Translations under genes and position numbers: made by a program | Notes under the pieces: model-generated | Told to the model about the DNA's origin: nothing | What the model saw: only the letters and a program-made list of their open reading frames with translations | Database searches by the model: none | From: UMGS902 sp045538895 | GTDB lineage: Bacteria > Bacillota > Clostridia > Oscillospirales > CAG-272 | Length of the DNA: 47,830 nucleotides | Direction of reading: 5' to 3' | NCBI GenBank assembly: GCA_045538895.1 | Contig: JAZQEH010000002.1 | Location: forward strand, 1-47,830 | Shown: in pieces, positions 25,501-32,904 of the stretch | Layout: every line of letters begins with the position of its first letter | How positions within the stretch are numbered: the stretch's first letter is position 1

Positions 25501-27223
25501 CGTTTTCGGTCATAACAAGCTTGAATCCACGAGCCGCAACGGTAATGGACGAACTCGAACCGGAGGAGCTACCTGCCTTGGAAGAAGCAAATTTTACATT
25601 ATCAAAAGTAGTAGGACCGTAGAGAAGGTATTGAGAAACAATATCAAAGGGGAAATAGATAGTCGCCTTACTCTGACCGGGAGCAGTAGTAACGGTAATA
25701 TGAGCATCGTGAGGGAATTCCTCAAACGTCTTGCCGTTAGTTACAGTGTTGTTGGAAGAAACAACGTTGGATGCGAGCTCAACCTTGCCTACAAGGTAAA
25801 TCTTTGCATCAGTACCTGCGGGGAGATCACTGAGATCTTTAAATGCGTTTGCGAGAGTGGTTGCATCAGCCACAGAAGAACCGTCGCCCTTACCTGTAGC
25901 AGCATTTGCAACGTAACGAATGGTATTAGCCTCGGTAGCTTCAAACACTTCGCCACAGCCACGTGCACATACGTAATACTCAACGTTATTCTCGGTGCGG
26001 TCGTATACCCATTCGTGGCCGAGAGCTTCGATTTTGATGCTTTCGGGAATCTCTGTGTATTCCTGAGTATATCCGGCATCGCTGTAAAGTTTTCCATCCT
26101 TATAGAAAACACCGGAAACGAGTTTGGAACCGTCAACAGAAATTCTGTCGCAGACACATGTGAAATACTCATAACCGTCGTCATCACAATCGGGAGCATC
26201 GTACACTCTGTTGCTGAAGTTGTGACCGAGTGCATCTACAGGAGTAACGGAATCGACATCATACACGTCACAGTCGGTGCGTGTACAGTAGTCTGCCTGA
26301 GAACCCTTATCGATACAGTTAGGAACAACTACGTACTTGATATTGTTGCCCGTGAAAAGGTGACCGAGCTTGTTAAGGGTAACTTCAACAAAGCTATCGC
26401 ACTCGTCACAGTAATACCATTCAACGCCGTTGTTAATACAGTCAGGCTCGGAATTGGTCTTTCCTTCGGGGAATGCAACGTTTGTGCCGTCACAAGCTAC
26501 CTTGTTTGCATGCTCGCAACCTGCCGCAACGTTAACGCTGTAGGAAAGTGCGGGTGATATGTAGTTTGTGCCGTTCCACTTATAGGAGTTGTTAACCTTA
26601 ACGGTCTTGTCACCGCCGGTTGCACCTGCAATTACCTTAAAGGTAACCTTTAAAACAACTGCTTCATTGGGGTTTGTTGCCTCACCTCTGATGATGAAGC
26701 CGTTTGCACCGGTTGCACCGTAGTCAACAACAAGTGCACCTGTGTTGTTTTCGCCCGAACCGTATGTAGAATAGCTGGGGTTAACAACTGCGGTAGGACC
26801 GGTTGATACGAAGTAACCGTATTTATAGGTCTTGGAACCTACAACTACAGTCTGGTCGGTACCGGTGTTTTCACCTGTATGACGTGCAATTGCAGATACT
26901 TCAAGAGCAGTCTTATCCCAAGTGAAAACGAACTTTTCATTAGTGAGAAGTGCCTTATCACCGTTAGGAAGACCGTCTGCGGTATCCTGGGGCACACGGT
27001 AGATCCAGTTGGTGCTCGCATTGGCACTACCGGTGTTTTTAGCCATTTCCATAGGACTTACAATAACATATACGTCAAATGTCTGTCCTTCTGTGAGGGG
27101 AGCTGTTTCAGCATTGTAGCCCGCAGGGGTTACAACCTCAATCGAGGGAGTTGCAGAAACAACCGCTGTCATCAATACTGCAAGAAGCAGTACCATGAAC
27201 GAAGCAAGAAATCTCTTTTTCAT
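22535..27223 (-). CDS. 1562-residue secreted protein: cohesin-like domain, Cys-pair repeats, two beta-helix-like modules
   Basis: A signal peptide (to ~residue 25) is followed by a beta-sandwich (25-235) with a cohesin-like pattern: EGQTFDVYVIVSP, FVFTWDKTALEVSAI and VVLKVTFKVIAGA. Next come Cys-pair repeats (235-430) of the type C..C.......LGH.., e.g. YYCDECDSFVEVTLNKLGH. Module 1 (~430-830) opens IRYVANAATGKGDG; a Cys segment follows; module 2 (~880-1300) opens FYVSDKGKSDGG. Both resemble the modules of the two dockerin esterases. More Cys-pair repeats (1300-1475) and a small C-terminal domain end the protein. There is no SLH, LPxTG, dockerin or transmembrane anchor, and no catalytic motif that I recognise. 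The many CxxC pairs could bind metal or form disulfides. Possible scaffold or substrate-binding protein; function not established. Monocistronic behind a consensus promoter. Confidence 0.85.
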   Translation of the reverse strand: MKKRFLASFMVLLLAVLMTAVVSATPSIEVVTPAGYNAETAPLTEGQTFDVYVIVSPMEMAKNTGSANASTNWIYRVPQDTADGLPNGDKALLTNEKFVFTWDKTALEVSAIARHTGENTGTDQTVVVGSKTYKYGYFVSTGPTAVVNPSYSTYGSGENNTGALVVDYGATGANGFIIRGEATNPNEAVVLKVTFKVIAGATGGDKTVKVNNSYKWNGTNYISPALSYSVNVAAGCEHANKVACDGTNVAFPEGKTNSEPDCINNGVEWYYCDECDSFVEVTLNKLGHLFTGNNIKYVVVPNCIDKGSQADYCTRTDCDVYDVDSVTPVDALGHNFSNRVYDAPDCDDDGYEYFTCVCDRISVDGSKLVSGVFYKDGKLYSDAGYTQEYTEIPESIKIEALGHEWVYDRTENNVEYYVCARGCGEVFEATEANTIRYVANAATGKGDGSSVADATTLANAFKDLSDLPAGTDAKIYLVGKVELASNVVSSNNTVTNGKTFEEFPHDAHITVTTAPGQSKATIYFPFDIVSQYLLYGPTTFDNVKFASSKAGSSSGSSSSITVAARGFKLVMTENVQTVGLNNGTIAYSKTDGSFAMASSVSLKIPDCKMYVIGGFTSGGFYEGCNPNSCDADITILGGQYWVVAGSARNLMTINNSTINVTVGGKAEVGQLIPLSTTANTVTHNTVINMHHRGGGKVAGYYLANSANTAAGSDYTVNHLFYPGASTAKIGDYMVGVNGHKKNVNIIYTIADKSAQAFATAAYDKTAKYADTYRIVLGTMSFPEYCAEYRGGHTYVDGVCTFCETAPCNTHVTSPVVVLEPTCVADGILGEKCKNCYEIVSTSPITASDDYHHPVWSTTVFAGNYRLSCTHCGDLIATRPANATEFYVSDKGKSDGGFTPDYPLNDLAVAYSMAAKCSGPATIYVVGTITVPNNYSGSSNHSVFAEPAHSNVITVTGYNNSGVIKFPTDNFGRMIYALNGDTTFENIEFSAWGYSADNGYSYIAAQHHHLTLGENITIDFMRNSNAVYNTCSLIILGGCYHANYSVNGSKTADRCPGGDNHVTFKSGSYYEFIAGSVFALGTTKNHMQNDKACNAKNCTFTVEVLGDVTFRDYFVLGGYEQSSGDIILTLDGNLSVGSYFSVTGVPAAQKCSYDDDENGTVDADEKAFFVENRNHIGDVKNVTLKILDGSIFVQNFESSASAATYRPIGASVRGEFTSYEDAEFEYKVWEHLDSLTVFYDPANAAAKSTALRFRGTVPSADIIAIEGNQICSGNANGIHGNVVYVDTIESTCAEQGYVLNHCNDCGLDYVAELLDIVEHEFGDAVIASEANCVNPQIKKLVCEVCSFTQYVVGDVAATGVHDFDENNVCKSCFQSKEDLCGDSHNYVLLEAGVSTGCGTGDRYECTECGKEEFVITGTSNHNFGKFTVTVEPTETEPGVKTRKCKACGKVETAVLYADGGAINSTAIAVDESGKLADLEVATSKLTKAEREVLNALLQDTSYGSEVKVSYEVEGDTVTNITYSIPLPTEYANLENVKVIVKDDDGKLHVVEFKIEKGYIVFTF

Positions 27224-27307
27224 AGTTTTTTCCTCTCTTTTGTCCTACGCATTAAAATACGTTACTATAAATAGGCATAGTTCTCACACTACCCCTATTG
27301 TCCTACT

Positions 27308-27336
27308 ATTATACAATATTTGCAAATCCTTGTCAA
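27308..27336 (-). promoter_or_regulatory. Consensus sigma-A promoter of the 1562-residue protein
   Basis: Minus strand TTGACA (27336-27331), 17-bp spacer, TATAAT (27313-27308): a perfect match. It leaves a leader of about 75 nt before GAGGAAAAAACT-ATG at 27223, implying high expression. Confidence 0.85.
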
Positions 27337-27393
27337 CTGCTTTTGTTAAGTTTTACGTGTGAGAAAACAACTTTTTTGGTGTAATATTAATTA

Positions 27394-27422
27394 TTGCAAA
27401 ATATATTAATATATGGTAGAAT
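27394..27422 (+). promoter_or_regulatory. Predicted sigma-A promoter of coaE
   Basis: TTGCAA (27394-27399), 17 bp, TAGAAT (27417-27422). GGAG (27442-27445) lies 7 nt before the ATG at 27453. Confidence 0.65.
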
Positions 27423-27452
27423 ATAGTGATAGAAATATTATGGAGTATTCTT

Positions 27453-28055
27453 ATGACGATAATAGGAATTACAGGGCAAAGCGGAGTTGGCAAAGGATTT
27501 CTTTCCGCAGAGTTCAAAAAACTCGGCTATTTTCACGCCGATGCCGACGAGATTTATCACCGCCTGCTTGAAACGAACGAAGATTTAAAATACGAGCTGA
27601 TACGCACTTTCGGTGAAAAAATCATCACAGACGGTAAAATTGACCGAAAAAGCCTTGGCAGATGCGTGTTCGGTGCAAGAAACCGCCGCAAGCTGTCAAA
27701 ACTGAACAAAATAACCCACAGATACGTTTGCAGAGAATACGTTAAGCTTATCATGTCGCTTCGCAGGCAAAATGCAAAGGGGCTTATAATTGATGCCCCC
27801 TTGCTTATCGAGGCAAGACTGCACAAGCTATGCGACATCAATATTTTTGTTACGTGCGGCAAAGAAACGCAGATAGAACGCATTATCAAGCGTGATAACA
27901 TCAGCCGAGAGGCGGCAATGCTGCGTATAAACTCGCAGAAAAGCGATTCCTTTTACCGCAGTCAATGCGATTTATGCTTTGAAAGTGACGGTGAGCTTTC
28001 CGCCGCCGATTTTGCAAAACAAATAAACTTTACGGAGAAAACTGAAATTGGATAA
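27453..28055 (+). CDS. coaE: Dephospho-CoA kinase
   Basis: The 200-residue enzyme performs the last step of coenzyme A synthesis, ATP-dependent phosphorylation of dephospho-CoA. P-loop GQSGVGKG is at residues 8-15, followed by the family motifs HADADEIYH, LIIDAPLLIEA and IERIIKRD. Start at 27453 gives MTIIGITGQSG at the family N-terminus; a GTG at 27426 would add nine residues and lacks a ribosome site. It overlaps the lytic transglycosylase by 8 nt. First gene of the plus-strand housekeeping run. Confidence 0.95.
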   Translation: MTIIGITGQSGVGKGFLSAEFKKLGYFHADADEIYHRLLETNEDLKYELIRTFGEKIITDGKIDRKSLGRCVFGARNRRKLSKLNKITHRYVCREYVKLIMSLRRQNAKGLIIDAPLLIEARLHKLCDINIFVTCGKETQIERIIKRDNISREAAMLRINSQKSDSFYRSQCDLCFESDGELSAADFAKQINFTEKTEIG

Positions 28056-28617
28056 AGCATTCAAAAAAATATGTGCTGTCATTGTCATCATTGCACTTTC
28101 GGTTACGGCGGGACTTTTTGCACAGCATATCAAAACCAAATACGATGCGGCATCTCACCCGAGAGAATTCAGCGAATTTGTTGAAAAATACTCCGACAAA
28201 TACAAGGTTCCCGAAAAAATCTGCTATGCGGTAATCAAATGCGAAAGCGGCTTTGACAGTGCCGCAAAATCCCATTCGGGTGCGATAGGTCTTATGCAGA
28301 TAATGCCCGACACCTTTGAATATCTCTGCTCGCTTGAGGGAGAAAACTACGAAACAGGCATGCTCTATGACCCTGAAACAAACATACGCTTCGGCATTTA
28401 CTACCTTTCAATTTTATATGAAAGGTTCGGAATATGGGAAACGGCATTTGCCGCCTACAACTGCGGTCCCACACGTGTCAGCCAATGGATAAGCGAGGGG
28501 AAAGCCGACGAAAGCGGTAGACTGCTTGAAATCCCGATTGCCGAAACAAAGCAGTATGTGCAGAAAGTAACGGATGCAATAGAAAAATATGAAATTTTAT
28601 ATTATATAGGAGAATAA
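28048..28617 (+). CDS. Lytic transglycosylase (SLT domain), membrane-anchored
   Basis: The 189-residue protein has one N-terminal membrane helix (residues 8-26) and a lysozyme-like SLT domain (40-180): catalytic Glu66 in KCESGFD, GAIGLMQIMPDT, and AYNCGP. It cleaves peptidoglycan glycan strands with 1,6-anhydro product formation. Start is TTG with GGAG 10 nt upstream, inside the end of coaE; the overlap suggests translational coupling. Confidence 0.93.
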   Translation: MDKAFKKICAVIVIIALSVTAGLFAQHIKTKYDAASHPREFSEFVEKYSDKYKVPEKICYAVIKCESGFDSAAKSHSGAIGLMQIMPDTFEYLCSLEGENYETGMLYDPETNIRFGIYYLSILYERFGIWETAFAAYNCGPTRVSQWISEGKADESGRLLEIPIAETKQYVQKVTDAIEKYEILYYIGE

Positions 28618-28618
28618 A

Positions 28619-29980
28619 ATGGAAAATCTTATTTACAAAAAACAGAGTTCTTACGAAAAGGCTCCCGAAAAGACAGCAGCGGCTTTTGAATTTGCAAAAG
28701 GCTACATGTCTTTTCTCGACAACGCAAAAACCGAACGTGAAGCGGTTACCGAAGCTATAAAAATCGCTTCGGAATACGGTTACAAAGAATACAAGCTCGG
28801 TGACAAAATCGCTGTTGGCGATAAGTTCTATCTCAACAACCGTGGCAAGAGCATATATTTTGTCAAGGTAGGCACCGAGGATATCTCAAACGGTATCCGC
28901 ATCATGGCTGCTCACATCGACTCACCGAGAATCGACTTAAAGCAGGTTCCCCTCTACGAAGCTGACGGCATGGCATTCTTCAAAACCCATTACTACGGCG
29001 GTATCCGCAAGTATCAGTGGGTTGCAACACCCCTTGCCCTTCACGGTGTTGTTATCAAGGGCGACGGCACAGCAGTAAACGTTTGCATCGGTGAAGACGA
29101 CGCAGACCCCATTTTCTATATCAATGACCTGCTCCCCCACCTTGCACAGAATCAGTCCAAAGAGCCTCTCGCTACCGCAGTAAAGGGCGAAACCCTCAAC
29201 ATTCTCTGCGGCTCTGCTCCGCTTGCCGACGAGGAAAGCGACGCTATCAAAAAGAATGTGCTTAAGCTCCTCAATGAAAAGTACGGCATCACCGAAAGCG
29301 ACTTTATCAGTGCAGAGCTTTCTCTGGTTCCTGCCGCAAAGGCACGTGACATCGGTCTTGACCGTGCGCTCATCGGCTCTTACGGTCATGACGACCGTGT
29401 TTGCTCATACCCCTCGCTCAAGGCACTTCTCGATTCCACAGACACATCTCACACGGTAATGTGCGTACTTGCAGACAAGGAGGAAACAGGCTCTATCGGC
29501 GTTACAGGTATGCAGAGTGAAGTGTTCACCGACCTCATGGAAGAAATCGCCGTTAACCTTGGTGCAAATCCGAGAGTTGTACGCGGTAACTCCACCTGCC
29601 TCTCCGCAGACGTTACCGCCGCATACGACCCGAACTTTGCAGAAGTTTACGAAAAGCGTAACAGCGCAATCATCGGTCACGGCGTTGCAATGTCGAAATA
29701 CACAGGTGCAAGAGGAAAGAGCGGCACCTCCGATGCAAACGCAGAGTTTGTCGGTGCTATCCGCAATATGCTCGATGCCGCAGGCGTAATCTGGCAATCT
29801 GCCGAGCTTGGCAAGGTTGACGAGGGCGGCGGAGGAACCGTTGCCGCTTATATCGCAAACCGCAACATCGACACACTTGATATCGGTGTACCCGTAATCT
29901 CGATGCACGCTCCCTTTGAGGTCGTTTCAAAGGTTGACGTTTATGCCGCATACGAAGCATTTGCAGCATTCTGCAAATAA
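28619..29980 (+). CDS. M18-family zinc aminopeptidase
   Basis: The 453-residue cytoplasmic enzyme belongs to the aspartyl aminopeptidase/aminopeptidase I family. Di-zinc and catalytic motifs are visible in order: AAHIDSPRID, YGHDDRVCS, ADKEETGS, SADVTAAYDP and VISMHAPFE. Length matches the bacterial form. It starts 1 nt after the transglycosylase stop with AGGAG upstream, so the two are co-transcribed. Confidence 0.95.
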   Translation: MENLIYKKQSSYEKAPEKTAAAFEFAKGYMSFLDNAKTEREAVTEAIKIASEYGYKEYKLGDKIAVGDKFYLNNRGKSIYFVKVGTEDISNGIRIMAAHIDSPRIDLKQVPLYEADGMAFFKTHYYGGIRKYQWVATPLALHGVVIKGDGTAVNVCIGEDDADPIFYINDLLPHLAQNQSKEPLATAVKGETLNILCGSAPLADEESDAIKKNVLKLLNEKYGITESDFISAELSLVPAAKARDIGLDRALIGSYGHDDRVCSYPSLKALLDSTDTSHTVMCVLADKEETGSIGVTGMQSEVFTDLMEEIAVNLGANPRVVRGNSTCLSADVTAAYDPNFAEVYEKRNSAIIGHGVAMSKYTGARGKSGTSDANAEFVGAIRNMLDAAGVIWQSAELGKVDEGGGGTVAAYIANRNIDTLDIGVPVISMHAPFEVVSKVDVYAAYEAFAAFCK

Positions 29981-30011
29981 AACGGAAGGCGTACTTTTTA
30001 CCAAAGAATAT

Positions 30012-30062
30012 TTTTCAAAAAGGTTTGGAGAGCGCGCGAACCTTTCCTTAAAAGGTTCTCGC
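30012..30062. repeat. Intergenic hairpin element before prfA
   Basis: Inverted arms GCGCGAACCTT and AAGGTTCTCGC (30034-30044/30052-30062, 10 of 11 paired, loop of 7) follow AAAAAGGTTTGGAGAG, which repeats part of the arm. It has no U-tract on the plus strand. The element reads like a small dispersed repeat and leaves prfA without an obvious Shine-Dalgarno. Confidence 0.5.
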
Positions 30063-30075
30063 AAACATACTATTT

Positions 30076-31149
30076 ATGATTGATAAACTTAAAAAAGCAG
30101 AAGAACGCTTTGAAAAAATAGAGGAGGCGCTTGCAGATCCCGAAATCTTTTCAAAGCAGGCGGAATACACCGCACTTATGAAGGAACGCAAGGCTCTTTC
30201 ACCGATTATCGAAAAGTTCCGTGAATACAAGGACGCAGAAAATGCACGAAACGAGGCAATGGAACTGCGTGATGACTCATCGCTCGACAGCGAAATGCGT
30301 GAAATGGCGGCAGAGGAATACGAAGCTGAAAGCGAGCATTGCGAAAAGCTGCTTGAGGAACTGAAGATCCTCCTCCTGCCGAGAGACCCGAACGACGACA
30401 AAAACGTTATCGTGGAAATCCGTCAAGGTGCGGGCGGTGAGGAAGCCGCACTGTTTGCAGCTGTTCTCTACCGCATGTATACGATGTATGCAGCCTCTGC
30501 AGGTTTTAAAACCGAGCTTATGAATGCAAACGAAACCGAGCTTGGCGGCTATAAGGAAGTAAGCTTTATGGTCGAGGGCGAGGGTGCATATTCACGACTC
30601 AAGTTTGAAAGCGGTGTTCACCGTGTTCAGCGTGTACCCGAAACCGAGGCTCAGGGCAGAATCCAGACCTCGACTGCGACCGTTGCAGTTCTCCCCGAGG
30701 CTGAGGACGTTGAAATCGAAATCAATCCCGCCGACCTCAAAATCGAAACCTGTAAATCAAGCGGTGCAGGCGGTCAGCACGTTAACAAAACCGAGTCCGC
30801 AATCCGTATTATCCACCTCCCTACCGGCATAGTTGTTGAATGTCAGGAGGAACGCAGCCAGTTCAAGAACCGTGACAAGGCAATGAAAATGCTGCGTACA
30901 AAGCTCTATGACATTGAGCTTACAAAGCAGACCGAGGCAATAGCCTCCGCACGTAAGAGTCAGGTTGGCACAGGTGACCGCAGTGAGCGTATACGTACCT
31001 ACAACTATCCGCAGGGACGTATCACCGACCACCGTATCGGACTTACACTATATTCACTCGAAAACTTCTTAAACGGCAACATCGACGAAATGATTGATGC
31101 GCTCATCACCGCCGATACCGCCGAGAAACTCAAAGGAAATGAAGACTGA
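30076..31149 (+). CDS. prfA: Peptide chain release factor 1
   Basis: The 357-residue RF1 recognises UAA/UAG and triggers peptide release on the ribosome. The N-terminal coiled region (MIDKLKKAEERFEKIEEAL) matches the family start; the catalytic GGQ is at 232-234 in SSGAGGQHVNKTES, and the C-terminal tRNA-hydrolase domain is complete. No Shine-Dalgarno is visible within 15 nt of the ATG, which lies 13 nt after the hairpin element. Downstream, sua5 overlaps by 11 nt. No prmC is seen in the window. Confidence 0.97.
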   Translation: MIDKLKKAEERFEKIEEALADPEIFSKQAEYTALMKERKALSPIIEKFREYKDAENARNEAMELRDDSSLDSEMREMAAEEYEAESEHCEKLLEELKILLLPRDPNDDKNVIVEIRQGAGGEEAALFAAVLYRMYTMYAASAGFKTELMNANETELGGYKEVSFMVEGEGAYSRLKFESGVHRVQRVPETEAQGRIQTSTATVAVLPEAEDVEIEINPADLKIETCKSSGAGGQHVNKTESAIRIIHLPTGIVVECQEERSQFKNRDKAMKMLRTKLYDIELTKQTEAIASARKSQVGTGDRSERIRTYNYPQGRITDHRIGLTLYSLENFLNGNIDEMIDALITADTAEKLKGNED

Positions 31150-32164
31150 TTTTATTCCACAAAGCGAAATAAGCAGTGAAGCACTCGCCCGTGCAGGAAA
31201 AATCCTGCGCGACGGCGGGCTTGTTGTGTTCCCCACCGAAACCGTTTACGGTCTTGGTGCAAACGCACTTGATTCTACCGCTGCCGAAAAAATCTATGCA
31301 GCCAAGGGGCGTCCGTCGGACAATCCGCTTATCGTACATATGGCATCGCCTGACGATGCCAAAAAATACGCATACACAGGCGAAGAATACGAAAAAATAG
31401 CAAAGGCATTCATGCCGGGACCTATAACCGTAATCATGCCGAAGCGTGACTGCATACCGTTTACTGTTACGGGCGGACTTGACTCGGTTGGTTTGCGTTG
31501 CCCCGAAAACAAAATTGCACGTGACCTCATCGCCGCCGCAAGGGTACCCATAGCAGCACCGAGTGCAAACATCTCAGGCAAGCCCTCGCCTACAAGTGCA
31601 TTTCACGTAAAAGGCGACCTTGACAGCAAGGTGGATATGATTTTGGACGGCGGCGACTGCACCTTTGGACTCGAATCGACTATTGTAAAAATCGAAAACG
31701 GCAAGGTAATACTGCTTCGCCCCGGCGCAATCACCGTGGACATGCTTAAAGAACTGTTCGGCAACATCGAAGTTGACGATGCGGTTACAAACAAACTCCC
31801 CGATAACATGCGTCCGCAGTCCCCCGGCATGAAGTACCGTCACTATGCCCCCACCGCTCCGCTTTATCTGCTCTGCGGCAGTGACGAAAGGCGTATTGAA
31901 TATTGTCTGAAAGCAGACAGCGACACGCTTTTGCTTGTTTACGATGAGGAAGCAGGGCTTTTTGACGGGCACAGAATAATCACCGTTGGCAGCCGTGACA
32001 GCGAAGAATCGCAAGCAAAGCGGCTTTTCGCCGCACTCCGCGAAGCGGACAACACCCCCTGCAAAAAGATACTTGCACCCATGCCTAACAAAAGCGGCAT
32101 TGCCCTTGCACTGTACAACCGCATGATACGTGCAGCCGCACATAACATTATAGATTTGCTATGA
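31139..32164 (+). CDS. sua5: L-threonylcarbamoyladenylate synthase, two-domain Sua5 type
   Basis: The 341-residue enzyme makes threonylcarbamoyl-AMP from threonine, bicarbonate and ATP for the tRNA t6A modification at position 37. The YrdC domain (1-205) has VVFPTETVYGLGANAL, AKGRPSDNPLIVH, PSANISGKPSPT and LLRPGAIT; the C-terminal Sua5 domain ends NKSGIALALYNRMIRAA. Start is ATG 31139 inside the prfA end; a longer reading to 31094 is rejected. The next gene overlaps its stop in an ATGA. Confidence 0.93.
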   Translation: MKTDFIPQSEISSEALARAGKILRDGGLVVFPTETVYGLGANALDSTAAEKIYAAKGRPSDNPLIVHMASPDDAKKYAYTGEEYEKIAKAFMPGPITVIMPKRDCIPFTVTGGLDSVGLRCPENKIARDLIAAARVPIAAPSANISGKPSPTSAFHVKGDLDSKVDMILDGGDCTFGLESTIVKIENGKVILLRPGAITVDMLKELFGNIEVDDAVTNKLPDNMRPQSPGMKYRHYAPTAPLYLLCGSDERRIEYCLKADSDTLLLVYDEEAGLFDGHRIITVGSRDSEESQAKRLFAALREADNTPCKKILAPMPNKSGIALALYNRMIRAAAHNIIDLL

Positions 32165-32892
32165 ACCGCTTTGAAAATGCAGTTGCAAACGCAAAGAAAA
32201 ACTCCGCCTTTGAGGGCAGTATAGGCACCCTCTCCGAAAAAACGCTGCACTCGGTACTCAAATACTATCTTGAGCCGTGTGACGATTTTCACGAGGTTGC
32301 AGTCGGCAGATACGTTGCCGACATAATGCGTGACGGATGTATCACCGAGATACAGACACGTAGCTTTGACCGCCTTCGTGCAAAGCTTGCGTTTTTCCTT
32401 AAAGAATACCCTGTAACAGTGGTATTCCCCATTGCAAAAAACACCGTCTACTACCTTGTCGACAGTGACACGGGCGAGGTTATTCAAAAAAGAAAAAGTC
32501 CCCGTCACGGCAGTGTCTATGACTCGTTCAGAGAACTGTATAAAATCAAGATGCTGCTGGGCAGCGACAATCTTTATTTTCATTTTTTGCTGCTCGATAT
32601 AACCGAGTACCGCCGCACCGTTAAAAAAAGCTATCGCAACCGCAAAGGCGTTGAACTGTGCGACCGTATACCCGAAGCTATCTGCGAAGAGGTATTTATT
32701 GACTCAAAAGCCGACTTTGCTTCACTTGTACCGCCGTCGCTCCCCTCCCCTTTTACAAGTGCAGATTTTGCAAAAGCGATAAAGCGTCCTCGCCATGTAG
32801 CAGGAACCGTACTCAACATACTCGACCATGTAGGGGCGGTGAAACGTGTCGGCAAAAACAAAAACAGCTATTTATACGAAAGAACAACGTAA
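32161..32892 (+). CDS. Uncharacterised protein, nuclease-like N-terminus and winged-helix C-terminus
   Basis: I do not recognise this 243-residue protein as a named family. Around residues 45-65 it shows Glu45, then YVADI (Asp54), then TEIQT (Glu63, Gln65), followed by an Arg/Lys-rich helix. This spacing resembles the PD-(D/E)XK nuclease core with the Lys replaced by Gln. The last ~45 residues (FTSADFAKAIKRPRHVAGTVLNILDHVGAVKRVG) look like a winged helix. There is no signal or membrane segment. ATGA overlap with sua5 and a 12-nt gap to the topoisomerase gene place it in an information-processing operon. Function is inference. Confidence 0.6.
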   Translation: MNRFENAVANAKKNSAFEGSIGTLSEKTLHSVLKYYLEPCDDFHEVAVGRYVADIMRDGCITEIQTRSFDRLRAKLAFFLKEYPVTVVFPIAKNTVYYLVDSDTGEVIQKRKSPRHGSVYDSFRELYKIKMLLGSDNLYFHFLLLDITEYRRTVKKSYRNRKGVELCDRIPEAICEEVFIDSKADFASLVPPSLPSPFTSADFAKAIKRPRHVAGTVLNILDHVGAVKRVGKNKNSYLYERTT

Positions 32893-32904
32893 AGGATAAA
32901 TGTA

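Noticed and set aside
22478..26557. Several long plus-strand frames rich in Cys and Val opposite the giant secreted protein
   Set aside because: They are antisense shadows of a repeat-rich gene with strong codon bias; none has a ribosome site or promoter.
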